From Naganishia liquefaciens (taxonomy: Eukaryota > Basidiomycota > Tremellomycetes > Filobasidiales > Filobasidiaceae): a stretch of DNA of 64,000 nt. The number at the start of each line of letters is the position of its first letter. Positions within the stretch are counted from its first letter, which is position 1. The notes beneath the pieces are model-generated. The model ran no database searches. It was not told the origin of the DNA and saw only the letters and a program-made list of their open reading frames with translations. Of this stretch, positions 1-14,862 are shown one piece after another. The translations under genes and the position numbers were made by a program. The stretch spans positions 186,001 through 250,000 of the forward strand of contig BLZA01000053.1 of the NCBI GenBank assembly GCA_013423385.1, in the 5' to 3' direction.

Positions 1-1909
<1,909 letters not shown>

Positions 1910-2428
1910 AAGCGTTCTGAAAGTCCGGACATCACAGGGGTGAACGCGAACCATGTCAAATCTTCGATGTCATACCGCGATCCTCCACCGCAGAGCTGAC
2001 ACCATTCGGGGACGAACATTTCCTCATGCGCTGCTGGGTCCACATAGAGAGGCTCAGGAATGTCACGCATTTCCTCGACCGCGTCCACCCAGCTCGTGGT
2101 CGTCATCGTGTTTGGGGCACGCCCCTTCCAGCGTAATAGCAGTGACAGCAGTAGTGACGCCATAGCCAGTGCCACATCTCCTTTGTATAATGCTCTAAAT
2201 GAGCAACTTGAGTGGTTCATGACCTTACAACCTCTAGATTTCCGCACGAACGCGCAGTCCCGTAATCAAGCTCTTTGTTGATTTTGTTACTCCTCGCCGA
2301 TCGAACCGCTGTTTCTTCCGAAACCCTGGAAAGTCATATCCAAAGTCAAGCCTGTGCTAGATCGTTCCGTCCTCTAATAGAGTTCTAGAGAGCATCTCCT
2401 TCCCTGAAGAGTTTTACGTACCAGCAAG

Positions 2429-3169
2429 ATGTCTGTCGTCAACACCACTGTCATTTCTCGTAACGCTCGTTCTTTAGCCTTGCGGCAGTATCGGTATGCT
2501 CCCGCAGGATTGCGAACGATACACCCGAGTGCAGGTTGGCGGAATGCCGATAGTGGTCGAGAGGTCGACATCAGAGGCAAGCTGAAAGATGCCCTGAAGG
2601 CGGCAATGAAGGGAAAAGACAAGGAAGCCGTGGGATGCATCCGGGTAAGCAATTGCCGTCGAGATATGAAGCTATTGTCAGGGCAAGCTGACCCATACAT
2701 TGCGTTTGCCCTCACTACTTGGACAAATAGTCTTTGATGGCAGATATCACTTATCATGAAAAGTCCGGTGCGAATCCGAATGAGCCCGCAAACGAAGATA
2801 CGGTAATCGATGTTTTACGAAAAGCTGTCGATAAAAGGGTACGCCCGGAAGGCCCCGCGAAGTGTCCTGAAATTCATACTCTATCCTCTTCAGTCACAAG
2901 CCGCCGAAGCATATGACAAAGACCATCCCTCGAGGAAGCAGTTCCAAGACGAGATCGCTATGATCTCCAAATTCCTTCCCTCAACTCTACCTGTCGAGCA
3001 GATAACGCAAATCCTCGAGGGTATTGTCGCCGGCATGAGTGAATCCGATAGATCGTCAAAAGGCGCTACCGGACAGGTGCTGAAGGCGTTCTGGGCAGTC
3101 GTGAAGAAAGGAGAAGTTCAAGACAAGAAGGCTCTCGGCAAGATGATCGGAGAGATGCTGAAAAAGTGA
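2429..3169 (+). CDS. AIM41: AIM41-like mitochondrial GatB/YqeY-domain protein
   Basis: Three exons (2429-2644, 2731-2838, 2894-3169), all phase 0 with canonical borders, encode 199 residues. The first about 30 residues are rich in Arg, Ser and Ala with no acids (SRNARSLALRQYRYAP), as in a mitochondrial presequence. The rest follows the YqeY/Aim41 layout: DIRGKLKDALKAAMKGKDKEAV at the start of the domain, a helical middle (TVIDVLRKAVDKR, FQDEIAMISKFLPSTL) and the terminal GKMIGEMLKK. The family resembles the tRNA-binding tail of the GatB amidotransferase subunit, but Aim41 itself has no well-defined reaction. The gene is in tail-to-tail orientation with DNA2, with about 90 nt between their stops. 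Confidence 0.88.
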
Positions 3170-3257
3170 TCTATGCGTGGAACTTCTTTCCATTTCATAC
3201 AATGAGACTACCTCTACTGCAAATCCTCCTGTTTCATGTCCTGAAATCGGACTAAGG

Positions 3258-6200
3258 TCAGGATTGCAGTCCACGTAACATGCCAAAACTCACATTCAAG
3301 ATGTCCCGAATGAAGGGTTTGGAGTCAACCAGCGAGGCAGAGAGCTTGGCTCCGCCAGCTTTTGTTGACGGGCCCCTAGTTTTGTTCATCGTTAGACTGC
3401 TAGTGTTTGGCCTTTGAGCGTGCAATAGGGGTGCGTCACGCGGCAGATCGAGGATCCATTTCTTCTCTCTCATGAGCGAGAAAAAATCCGACAAGAGGCG
3501 ATCGTCGGCGGACAGGGTTGCCATTGACCCGATGATGATGAGCTTTTTCTTGGCTCGAGTAAACGAGACATTGATTCTGCGCCAGTCACGAAGCAATTCC
3601 CCAATCTGCTCAAAGATGTTGAGTACCGTTGACATATCTGCATATCTGTGACTTACGCTACCGGCATCGTTTGACCTGACCATAGATATGAGAATGCAAT
3701 CCTTGTCTCGTCCCTGACTCTTGTCTGCTGTCAACACTTCGATGGGATTTGTGTCTTGTAACATGGCGGAAAGTATCTTGATCTGTTGTCGATATGGCGT
3801 TATGACGCCGATCTGCTCTTCACGGACGCCACGAGCCAACAGCTCTGCCGTAAGCTGTAGGGCAAGATGAGTCGAGTCTCCAGTTCCTCGGCTAGACAAC
3901 GCACTTGATATACCAGTACCGCTTCGACCTCGTTGAAAACAAGATCTCCAGCGCGCGACTCCTTGGCAGGGATTTTGTCTGTATTGATAAAAATAGATTT
4001 GGAACTGGAAGGTTGTCAGGTGCGAATGCATAAGGCGGTCTTCCAACTAACCTTGGCTGTAAAGCGTGCGAGATCCAACAGGAGTCAGAGTCGCAGACAT
4101 GGTCGTTCGATTCGGAGAATTCGAGCGTTTGATTGGCGACGCTTTCCGTGCCACATTTGAGCCGATTATTGTAGATCAACGTATTTGAGAGAGACATGAT
4201 GTCGGCATTCATACGATATTGGTAGGAGAGATCGACGACCGCCGCAGTGTGGTGGTCTGACAGGAGCTTGAATAAGCTTACGTCAAGCCCGCCTCGTCTC
4301 GCCTCGGGGTTTTTGACCTGGGGAGAAGTCGCTTTAGCATTCAGCAAAGGTGTGCTGCTCAGCACTCACGATAGGAGGAAGCTGATAATGATCCCCAACT
4401 AAGACGAAAGCATCCGCAAACCTGAGCGGTCCAATGCAAGTCGGAAGCGTGATCTGTGACGCTTCATCGACGATGCAGTAGTCGAATTTTCTTCGAGAGA
4501 AGAGAGCACTGCCGAGCGAATCGTAAGCCGAGTACCAGTCGGAACCGATTGCAGCACTTACTGATCGATGGACAGGCACGTGGTCGCAACTATCTGCGGA
4601 GCCATGAGACGGTCCTCGAGCTGTGACAGCGAGTCTACTGTGCCGAGGGCATCCAACGATAAATGGCGAACATCTGGATGAATCTGAAGTACAACATTCA
4701 GATCGAGCATTGAACGCCGCTATTCCCGTCGGACTGACCTTGTCCGCATTCCCCAAACGGAGAATCCTGTGGTCGGAATTGACCAATTTCATCAAGATCG
4801 TGTCTACCGCCGAATGCGTATAGCTGGTGAGCAAGACGCTTTTACCTCGTTTTACGAGTGCCAAAATGATCTCCGCTATCGTTGTGGTCTTTCCAGTTCC
4901 TGGCATTCCCAGAATTAAGGCGTAATCCTTTGCCGTCATGACCTTCTTCATGGCGACTCGTTGATCTGGATTCAAGTGATCCGGAATTTCATCGTCATTG
5001 GGTGCGCATGCTTCCTCGAAGCGAGGCGGCCGCAGCTGCACAAGTAGCTCGCGCCTTTTCGCATCGCCATCGGCATCTTCAGCGTAGAGTAACTGGGCGA
5101 GATTGTTGCGCATTTTGCCTGTGCCCGCCAACATCTCGTCCTTGTCAATTCTCCAGGCAATCGTACTTGAGGCGTCCCGCCCACTCCTTTCGAGGAGGGA
5201 CTGTACATTGAGTTCCTGGTTCGTCCCGATAATGACTTCTGTCGGCGTAAGATCAAGCACGAAGCCTCGCGCGATACCTAAAAAGTCGGGCTCGATGGAA
5301 AGCGAGATGGGATCGTTCTTGCCGATGTGCCCGTTCAGAAAGCTGGAGTGGGAATTGCTGTCGGCACAAACAAAGGTGTAGCTATGTTTGTGAATCTTGG
5401 CCAATATCAGCCCGTCTTCATCGACGTGTTTGACAATTTTCATGTTGGCGAAACATCTGGTAACGATTGAGTACAGCGACGCATGGATAGTAGTAGGGCT
5501 TACCGGCCGGACTTTTCCCTCTCCGCGGCCGTCATAGTCCACAACTGATTCTTGAAACGTTGAATATCTTGCTCTTCGATAGAGATAAGTTCCTCCCAGT
5601 GATTGAAAAAGTCGACGTCGAGCGATGTGAGATGGCCGATTTTTCGATTGTAAAGATTCGCAATTGGATCTTCTGGATTGGGCTGAACATTGTCCGTCGC
5701 CTAGTCCATGTCAGTATAGCAACGCGGAGAACAAGAGAAATGACTCACCCGTCGGTAAAGCATACACGCATCCACCGCATAACACTTGGAGCATTCCCGC
5801 TCGTTGTCGATGGTCGGTGGCAAGATCGGCAATTCCTCGACATCAGCCGTCAAAGCCATACCCGTGGCATACATGTCCGTCTCGAGCAACTCGCTAGCGA
5901 GATGGAGATTTGGCAAGGCGTCATCCAGATCCGCGAATTCATCGGCATCATCGTCTCCTGGGTCAGCTTGTTCTTGTTCGGGTTGGACTTGCATGCGGGC
6001 GTGCGAGAGCTGTGACGGACGAGCGAACTTTTCACGTTCTTGTCGTACCCGTTTTCGAGAGGCGTATCCGGCCATCTCGTTTCGAGACATGAGCAAAGAT
6101 CTAACCTCTCCTATGGTCGCGGGGACCTGAAGAATAGAGTCTGTTTGGGTGTAGTATAACAAACCAGACTTGATCGGGGTGCCTATGGAGAAAGTGTGAG

Positions 6201-8335
6201 CCTGAATACTTTTGAGGTTGATCAGACGCACGGTATCGTTCTTCCATAAGTAGTGTATAGAGCATCGTCTGAGCACGATGTTCCATGACCCCAATTGCTC
6301 GACCTGTCTTGATTTCGAAGGGCATCGGTCCCGCCGACGGTCTCAAATTCACCGGTGTGGCTCTTTCCTTTGCTATAGGCGCTTGAATCGCCGCATGTAC
6401 TGACGCATCGATTTTTCCCTTCATTCCCCATTTTGGAGACCATATAGACTCTTCAATATCGTGCAAGCCCGTGATCGCCAATTTTGCCATCGAATCATGT
6501 AGTGTTGCGGTTTCCTACCGAGAATATTCAGCTCACCACATCGACGACAAGCACCAGACACGTACCTTTGGCAGCGGTCCAACCCACTTGTTGCCAAAGG
6601 TGACCAAGCTCTGCATCGCCTTCTCCCATACTTCTGCTCTCACCTCTTCGAGACCCAGATCACAGCTCCAGATATCCAGTTGAAAGCTGGGTTTGCGTAA
6701 GAGTGCGTCAAGACAGGCTTTCATCGATTGCGCCGAAAATTGTCGCGTTTGAAGGGTCTCCTGGAGTAGTTCGTGCAAGATGTTTCCGTACAAAAGAGGT
6801 TTCGATGACCATCTGAGGGTCTGTTTCAGCTTGATTCGCGGCGAGCGTCCAATGGAAACCCACCCTCCACTACTCTTGATTAAATCCTGAACGAGCGGCT
6901 TCCGCCTGCAACTGACTGCGCCCGCGAGCGCCGTCATGGGAAACAAGATGTCCGGATGCGCAATCAAGAAATTATCTGGTGACTGATAGGAAAAGGATAG
7001 CTCCAGCGGATCGTTCGCGTCCGCAGCCGAGAGTCGTTCGTCTGCCATTTCGGGGGAGACAATGTTGACGATGTCGCCTATTTGAAATTGGAGTTGACTT
7101 CTCGGACTTTGCTACCTCACGACTGCCAGGAACTTACCAGCGGCCAGGATGAGATCTGCCCATTCCCCCTTTAATTCACACCGGACTTTTCGCCTCATTC
7201 CGCAAGTCGATGCGATCTGGCTCGAATGTGAAGCAATGGACTGAATGATCCGGCATAGCAATACTTTGACAGTCTGACTACCGGGTCGCTGGGCACCTTG
7301 TATCGGCAGAATGTTGATGGCTCTCTCGACGATGCAGCGTCGCCATGGGACGGGTTCGAATTTGGGAACCATGGATGTTACGTCATGAATCGGTGGTTTG
7401 AGAATCGGATACATCGAGGCTGGAGGCGGTTTGACATTGATAGGGGTGGTTGCGACATCAGCGAAGGGAGCGGATGTACCGGCACCAGGGGCGACGATCT
7501 CGTCCAGATTGATGGCATCGTAGTCGAAATCATCGGCGTACTCTGAATCGGCATCGGAAAACTCGGCTTCAGTCTTTTCTGCATGAGCGGTAGCTGCCTC
7601 GACCTTGACCCGCACGACGTTGGAGCGGAAAACGTTGTCGATGTTTTCCACCTTTACATCTTCGACATCGCCAACCTTCATCCAGTCATGCATTTCCAGA
7701 ACTTCGTCAATACTCCGCTCCGGATGTGACACCGGATTGACCTCTTTCCCATCCGCCAGCGCAGTAGTCTCGTTTTCCAGTTCGTCATCGAAGAGCTCAA
7801 CACAAGGGTCATCCAGGCCTTCCAGCAACTCCCGCACCATCTCATCTGCCTTTTCATCCCGCTCCTCGCCGCCCTTAGAATGCCGGTCTTCCATCTCACG
7901 TACTTCCCGCCGCCCCTTCTCTGGACTTGGACTTGGCATAAAGAGCGGTATACGCTCTCGTTTCAGCTGCGCCGCCAAGGAGCATGGTAGAAGGTCGTCC
8001 TTTTCTCCACCATTCCCATCCATTTCGCCCATCACTCGACGCCGTTTCTCGTGATGCGTGCCATGGACGGTAAGGAGACTTGACGGTCGTCCCATGACGT
8101 CGGCGCTCGATTCGTCGTCAACATGTTTTCTCTTATTTGAGGTATCGATCAGAGTCTTTGCCTGTCGAGGAGTCGGAGGTGTGTTCTCATCCCGGCGGTA
8201 AAAGAAATTCGGGGGAACAGGTTTGAGGACCTTGGTATCGTGTCGGGCCGATTCGAGTTTGGCGTGTTTCTTGGGCGTTTGACGTGGCGCAGCGGTGGCA
8301 AGAAGACCATTGGAGGTGATTTTGGGGACTGTCAT
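3258..8335 (-). CDS. DNA2: DNA replication ATP-dependent helicase/nuclease DNA2
   Basis: Twelve exons with consistent phases give about 1,504 residues: 8335-7138, 7077-6566, 6514-6232, 6182-5749, 5700-5504, 5456-4739, 4683-4562, 4508-4370, 4317-4052, 4004-3905, 3854-3657, 3605-3258. After a long disordered acidic N-terminus comes the RecB-like nuclease (GMKGKIDASV, PFEIKTGRA, HRAQTMLYTLLMEERY). It is framed by Fe-S cluster cysteines (SCRRKPLV, then ECSKCYAVDAC). The superfamily 1 helicase follows: GMPGTGKTTT (motif I), TSYTHSAVD, IVDEASQI (II), GDHYQLPPI (III), QYRMN (IV), TADKSQGRDKD (V) and VSFTRAKKKL (VI). Dna2 trims long flaps during Okazaki fragment maturation and resects double-strand breaks in the nucleus. 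All catalytic motifs are present. I chose the ATG at 8335 because the longer upstream frame opens with TTG. An extra 5' exon cannot be excluded. Confidence 0.95.
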
Positions 8336-8541
8336 ACCACCGGCAAGAGACAAGATGTCCGCAAGGCTCAAGCGTATCGAATGGGGAACATGACTGTGCA
8401 GTAACACGATCAAAAGTCAACCTGGTGCAAGACAGCTTTGCGGCGCGCGACTTTGGTGCCTCCACATGCGCGTCCCTTTCGTCCTTCATGTGCATCACGT
8501 TATTCGTCACCTTCAGTCTACTCTGCAACTAGTCTACGGCT

Positions 8542-10042
8542 CTACTCCTCATCACTATCGCTCCCATACCCGCCCACCAGGGCACTGGCATTCGGCTTGA
8601 CCGGCTGAGCCTTCTTTGCCTCTTGCTGCTGCTGCTGCTGCTGAGCCTGCTGCCTTGCAAGATCCGCAAAGTACTTGATATTCTCCATCGCGTCTCCGCC
8701 AAACAGTCCTCCTTGCTGCGGCGCCGATGCAGGCGCTCCCTCGATTCTTGCTCGCTTGCTGGTCGGTTCTTCGTCCTCCTGCAGCGGATCAGGAATCGGA
8801 TACAAATCTTCCAGGTCGCCGTCCTCAAGGGTCTTGACAGCCTGTACGGCCTCGATCAGGTCGGAGTGGACACCGATCTTGGAGGTGATGCCCTCCCTTC
8901 CGATTTCTTCGAGCCGTTTACGTTCTTCGATCTGGGAAGTCGGGTTTGGATCTTCCGTTGCCCATCTAATAGCATTGTAAGCGAGGGCATCGTAAGCTAC
9001 AGATACACAAAACGGCTTACCGAACATTCAGAATCTCATCGCCGTCCATACTTTGGTTTGCCATCGCTTCACGAGCAAACTGCGCCTGCATCTCATTGGC
9101 GAAGGTGAGGAAAGCGACACCCCGGTTGTACAGGATATTCACTGTCAAAATCTCGCATCAGCTAAAGTCTGTCAAGATCGCCAAACATATCCACTCACTC
9201 TTGACAATCTCGCCCCACTCTCCGAAATGTCGTCGAAGCATCTCTTCGGTATCCGCCTTTGTCGCTCCCTCTTGGATCTTTCCTACATACAAGCTACGAC
9301 GCCTGAGTTAGTCTTGAATCTAGCCGGAAACTGAGAGACAACTAACGTTCTGTTCTGACGGCCAAAGGAACCGACACCGCCCATATCATCACGGTAGTCT
9401 GCATGCTTCTCCCGTCCGAAACAGTCGAGTGCCGTATCGGGCAAAATATCTGTAACCGCAGTACGTCAGACTGGTGTCCGAGTGCTATGCCTTTCGAGAA
9501 CACTCACGAGTCGGTAGAGGAAGTCGATGAAGGTACTTGCACTCGTGCCTATCCCACAAATCAGCCACTGCCGCCTGACTAACAAACAGAGCGGAGACTC
9601 ACCCTAGAGGACAACAGCCCCTCGCAAAGAATAGACAACAGTACTTGGTGCCCATGGCGTCCGCGCGTGTGTACCCAGAGTCTCGAGCGATGACGCATCG
9701 TGATTGGGAATGTGTTTTTCTGCACAAGGATCAGCTTGGAAACGAGAGGACGAGAAGGGAAAAGGTAGGAAGAGGGAGGAAGAACTCACGCGCCATAGCT
9801 GTCTTCCCGGTCTCCGCCGGCCCATTTATTGTACCAGATATCTGTTCGAAGACATCAGATTCTTACGGCTCATGCGTGAAAACACCAGAGGCAAGGAACT
9901 CACTGTATTCTTTTCCCGTCTGAACGCTCTCCGTCTTGTCAATCTGATCCACGCGAACCTGTTTTCGCGCCGGACGAAGCTTCTTCATCGGCTTTTTGGC
10001 GGTCGTCGTCGTAACAGATTTTGAGGCGGATGGGTCTGACAT
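8542..10042 (-). CDS. CWC2: Pre-mRNA-splicing factor CWC2
   Basis: About eight exons encode roughly 360 residues. The ATG at 10042 begins [21 protein letters not shown] Torus-like segment follows ([16 protein letters not shown]), then the CCCH zinc finger ([12 protein letters not shown]...[10 protein letters not shown]), the conserved [20 protein letters not shown] and an RRM ([25 protein letters not shown]). The family signature [11 protein letters not shown] comes next. CWC2 belongs to the Prp19-associated complex and contacts U6 and the intron in the catalytic spliceosome. The C-terminus has a glutamine run (about 8620-8650) and ends [10 protein letters not shown], as in other basidiomycete copies. 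It is tandem with DNA2: only about 200 nt separate the CWC2 stop from the DNA2 ATG, so the DNA2 promoter is short. Confidence 0.93.
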
Positions 10043-12913
10043 CGTTGCTACAAGTGTGATTGGTTTGGATGAAAGTCAAAACGACTGATGATGAGTTCGA
10101 TGTTTGGCCGTTTTGGTGTTGGCGGAGAGTCGCCGCGACCCCGTGTCGATCGGTCGATTATAAGCGAAATTTCTCGAATTATCAGTCAATTTGGCACTGA
10201 AAGAGAGAAATGTGTCAGATGTGAAACCTATGTCTCCTCTGATCCCGACATGAGTATCAACCTCGCATCCGTCATTCGCTGCATTATCGAGAGCCGTGGA
10301 TTTTCGCGGGGATGACATATCGCGCTGGATGGAGGACCGATTTTGCCCAGAGTGCCTGGAGGTAGGCGATATGTCAAGGACGATTCGCGTCGTTGGCGGC
10401 ATGTCAGGAGGAGCATGTGCCGCCCGCTTGTTTGCCTTTCCTTTAAGGATCAGCTTAGAAAGGTTAACATGCGTACAAATAGGGTGTGAGATCGATATGA
10501 TGCTTGATTACTGGGGCAAGCATAAAATATTGCGTGCCCTCATATCATGAGCTTCTGAGAGACGATCAGCTTCTTGACGGACGTGCAGAAAAGCGCCGGC
10601 AGCCTGCTTCTCCAGCGTGCTTGTGATCGTCTGAGAGCATTTCTTGTGCGCTTTCGCCTGAGCTAAGTAAGACCATAGCGACAGCATGAGAGCACTCTAT
10701 CGGAATGTTCATGCCACAATGCGGAACGGCTTACTTGAGGCTAAGTTTCGCTCGCCTGCTGTCTTCTACTCGGCGGAAGCGATTTGGATCGTCTGCAGAG
10801 CCTGATTTCGAAGACAGGACCCTTAATAAAAGAGACGATTGTGGTCATTCGCAGTCGGATGGCCAGTTTTACCTCACCCGTGGATTGGCACAAGGGTGAC
10901 ACGAAGGCCTATGACACCCGTGAACACCCTCTCCTTTGCCATAATCGCCTCGATTCAGGGGTGATGGTTGTTGAATGGCAGAAGTGCAGATTTCCCGTAA
11001 TTTATCTCACACCGCTGTTGCTCAGCTCCTGCGAAGTTATGACTCCTCAAGCTTGAAATACCTTGGAAGGGTATTATCGCCAAGTGACTTGTTCTGGCTA
11101 GGTGAATAGATACGATTACGTAGGTGGACTGATGATATAAGGGGTCATAACCGGGCTATGAAGTGATTACCATTTCCAGTCTCATTCTTCCACGTCCGCC
11201 TCAATCTGACATCCGACTTCTGATTTATTCTTCGTACAGCATCTGAGCTGGAATATCATGTCCACTGTTCATGGCTCGGACCGGGAACCGTGAGTGTCAA
11301 GCATTATGCCATCGCCTCAGGACATGCGTGCGACCCGACGCTCACTTCGTGATACTCACTTCTTGCTCGTTATGCTACTCAGTTCTGCCTCCATCGACTC
11401 TCGCTGCTCCTCAACGCTGAATGAGGGTTCCGATGCTCAGAGTGTAGGCGACATCCAAGGGGAAGTTTCAGACGACGTTGGCGGTTCCTCGGTACACGAG
11501 AGCAAACCCTGTCCCCAAGAGGAAGGAAAGAAGGCAGAAGGCGAACTCATGACCGGGGAAGCAGAGCAGCCGATGGAACAGCTACCAGGTTTCAATTTTG
11601 GCTAATGAGATCTTCATCATTTCATCGAGAGATTGCTATCGCTAGAGTTGTACAGACTGATCGTCTTCCCCACGGTAAAGAGTGTCAAAGTCGTAGTTCA
11701 CGGCGTGAAGAGCCAAATAAGCAGTGTCTAATCTCGCCTGGGACTAGGAACATCTTGCTTAAGCAACATCCGCCCCTCTGCCCGACCTTAGGACGATAGT
11801 GGAGAAGTTAGGGAGGTACACTGGCAACTAGCTCCATCTTTCCTCATCATCGTCTACCCGATACTGGTATACCTTCATTTTGTCATCTCCAACGTAGACT
11901 GCAACATCCAGGACGTTTCGAGTCAAGGCAGATGTCACTGTGGCGAATGTGATGAGTTACAACAGTGTGGAAACGCACTCAACCAGTTGGTGCGCCCTGT
12001 TGAACCTTAGTCAGGGGGTCAGTCCCAGCGAGCTAGTGGAGCCTCAGAAAAGCCATTGACAACGAGCGCTCCATATAGATACATGTGAATATCTCCACCA
12101 GTCCAAGGAGCGAGTGATGCCATGAAAGCCTTCAAGCTGGCGGAAGCGCCGGAAACCGAACATCAGCAATACGTTTCCTCGCATGGCTTGAATCCGTAAA
12201 CGTTGGTCTAGACTGCTAGCGGAGACTTATCATCCTAGCTCACGCAAACACGCAATCCGTGCATTGCTATTCGTTGACAACCCCTATACATTGGCTTGGG
12301 AAGCAAGTCGTCGAGCTCGAATATCGTACAAGGGCGGGCTCCAGGCGTGTGCTAACGCTTCCTAGGGCTGTACCTTGACTCCAGAAAGCTGCTGGTAACG
12401 ACCACCGATGCTGTAACGATTCGGCCGCAGACGTCCTAGATTCCGCTACACACCTGGACCAGGCTTTGATCCTGGTAGCACTGCGATATTGCTGGTGGCT
12501 ATTGTGCATCTCTGCATAGCATCCGAGCGTCTAGAGTTGCATAGTCGCGCTCTGACTGCTCTGAATGATATGCTGCCTGATCAATCCAGCCACCTAGGCC
12601 CTTGCAGCAACAGCTTTCTCGTCCCGCCGCTTTCATGAACCAGCTTCTCGCTCGGTGTCCTCTCGCTCCGCGATTCCGCCGGTCCGAAGTAAGATTGCCA
12701 ATCACTTCGCGGCGCAAGAGCAGAAGCAGGAAAGACGCGGGGGAAGCTGACAATCCGGCGCGTCGCCTCGGCTTTGAAGGAAAGAAGCGTGGGCCTCCAC
12801 GCGCGCTAGTGTCGTACCAATGATAGTGCGAGCCGCGTCAGGTGTCTGCCCTCCAGCCCGCCGCCCTTTCACGGCCGTCCATTGCCCCCGGCTGGCCTCG
12901 CAAGGTCTCTGGG
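10043..12913. other. Gene-poor interval between CWC2 and the aldehyde dehydrogenase
   Basis: Apart from the candidate at 11258-11605 I see no frame with conserved protein motifs, no RNA gene, and no clear repeat. 10043-10200 should hold the CWC2 promoter. About 12500-12990 is the likely ALDH promoter region, GC-richer towards its right end. Confidence 0.5.
11258..11605 (+). CDS. Possible small acidic protein, 84 residues, two exons
   Basis: An ATG at 11258 opens a 32-nt exon that ends at a strong donor (GTGAGTG at 11290). A consensus TACTCAG acceptor ends at 11382, and phase agrees across the junction. The product is about 84 residues, very hydrophilic and acidic (SDDVGGSSVHESK, EEGKKAEGELMTGEAEQ), with no membrane segment, signal peptide or known domain. 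The intron of about 93 nt is long for this window. Isolated in a 2.9 kb gene-poor stretch, it could be a real small gene or a chance frame. The intact splice signals are the main support. Confidence 0.4.
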
Positions 12914-12922
12914 TATATATAC
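12914..12922 (+). promoter_or_regulatory. TATA box of the ALDH gene
   Basis: A TATATATAC stretch lies about 71-79 nt upstream of the ALDH start codon, within a GC-rich promoter. Position and sequence fit a TATA element for an inducible, strongly expressed gene. Function is inferred from sequence only. Confidence 0.6.
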
Positions 12923-12992
12923 ACTGGGGTGCTGCGAGTGCTTGCCACGTTTGTGCATCACCCATACCGCATCCACAACATCCATCTACATC

Positions 12993-14862
12993 ATGCCTGG
13001 CACTTTTGAATACGACTTCTCCACCACCGGCGGCGAATTCAAGGGAAAGTCCTCTTTCTCGACCGGTCTCTTCATCAATGGTGAATTCGTCGATGCCAAG
13101 TCTGGCAAGACCATCGATGTCATCAATCCTGTCAACGGCGAAGTTGTTGGCAAGGTCTCTGCCGGTGACAAGGAGGATGTCGACATTGCCGTCAAGGCCG
13201 CAGAAAAGGCTCACCAGACTGTCTGGGGTGGTATGTCTCGTCGCTCGCTTGATCCCGAGGCTGTCTAATGTCTTGTGCAGAAAATGTCTCGGGTCAGGAG
13301 CGAGGCAAGATCCTCATCAAGATTGCCGAATTGATCGAAGAGCACGCGGATGAACTCGCCGCTCTGGAAACCCTCGACAACGGCAAGGCCTATTCTATCG
13401 CCCGAGGATTCGATATTCTGGAAGCTGCCGCCACTTTCCGATACTACGGTGGATGGGCTGACAAGGACGGAGGCAAGGTCATCGACGTCAACACGTCCAA
13501 GCTTTGTTACACGGTTCACCAGTCGATCGGTGTTGTCGGGCAGATCATCCCATGGAACGTAAGTGCACAGAGCGATTATCAAGAGCGTATCTTTGACTGG
13601 CCCTCAGTTCCCCTTCTTGATGATGGCATGGAAGCTCGCGCCTGCGCTCTGCACCGGTAACTGCACAGTCTTGAAGGTGTGTTTGCCGGCCTCGCCTTTC
13701 CTCGATCTGTGCTGATTTCTGTTCAGCCCTCCGAGTTCACTCCCCTTACTTCACTGCGAATCTGCTCAATTTTGAAGGACGCTGGTGTTCCCGATGTAAG
13801 TTCGTTGTCACAATCTCCAGAACAGATCTCGCTGACGTCCAATACAGGGTGTCGTCAACATCGTCCAGGGTCTCGGCCAGACCGTAGGCGCCGCGATCTC
13901 CGAGCATCCCGAAATCCGCAAAGTCGCCTTTACCGGTTCGGGACCGGTCGGTCGAATGGTCATGAAAGCCGCTGCCGCTTCCAACTTGAAGACAGTCACG
14001 CTCGAGTTGGGCGGCAAGAGCCCAAACATCATTTTCGAGGATGCCGACATCGAGCAGGCTGTTCGATGGGCCGCTTTCGGTTAGTCGAACTCTAGACAAA
14101 CCACGGCCTGTGACTGATAGGCATTTCCAGGTATCTTCCTCAACCACGGTCAGGCATGCTGTGCCGGTTCGCGAGTCTTTGTCCACGAAAAGGTTTACGA
14201 CCAGTTCAAGGAGAAGTTCCTGGCACACGTCAAGACATTGAAGGTCGGTAACCCCTTCGAGGCCGATACCTTCCAGGGTCCCCAAATCTCCCAGATCCAG
14301 TACGACGTGAGTCAGACCATACCACTGCACGGCCCTGTACTGACAGTCCTTTAGCGAATCATGGGCTACATTGACGCAGGAAAGGCGGAAGGAGCCACCT
14401 GTGAACTTGGAGGCGGTCGATTCGGTGACCAGGGTTACTTTATCCAGCCCACCGTCTTCTCCAACACGCGACCCGACATGAAGATTGTCAAGGAGGAAAT
14501 CTTCGGCCCTGTCGTCGCCTTAATCAAGTTCTCGTCCGATGAAGAGGTCATCAAGATGGCCAACGATACCGAGTACGGTTTGGCAAGCGCTGTCTTCTCG
14601 AGGGACATATCGAGGGCATTGGTGACTGCCAACAAGATTCACGCCGGAACCGTCTGGGTCAATTGTAAGCATGTCACGAGTAGTGGCGAAAGCCGTCTAT
14701 TAACCCTTCCGTTCTTCAGGCTACAACCAGCTGCACAACAACGTGCCATTCGGTGGATTCAAGCAGTCCGGTATCGGCCGAGAATTGGGAGAATACGCCT
14801 TGGCCAACTACACGGAGGTCAAGTCGATTCACGTTAACTTGACCGGTCCGCCTCCTATTTAG
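12993..14862 (+). CDS. NAD(P)-dependent aldehyde dehydrogenase
   Basis: Eight exons (12993-13230, 13281-13558, 13608-13676, 13727-13795, 13848-14079, 14131-14306, 14355-14664, 14720-14862) encode 504 residues, the usual ALDH length. Visible motifs are IIPWN at the cofactor site, FTGSGPVGR, the general-base region [11 protein letters not shown], the catalytic cysteine in [18 protein letters not shown] and the C-terminal [19 protein letters not shown]. The enzyme oxidises aldehydes to acids, for example acetaldehyde to acetate in ethanol catabolism or the pyruvate bypass. There is no obvious presequence ([18 protein letters not shown]), so it is probably cytosolic. Which substrate it prefers cannot be read from the sequence. 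Confidence 0.95.

Noticed and set aside
7345-7360. GGGTTCGAATTTGGG resembling a tRNA T-arm
   Set aside because: It lies inside a DNA2 exon, with no acceptor or anticodon stem around it.
8335-8470. Extra 5' exon for DNA2 that would extend the N-terminus
   Set aside because: It needs an intron of only about 28 nt, too short for this genome. The ATG at 8335 is simpler.
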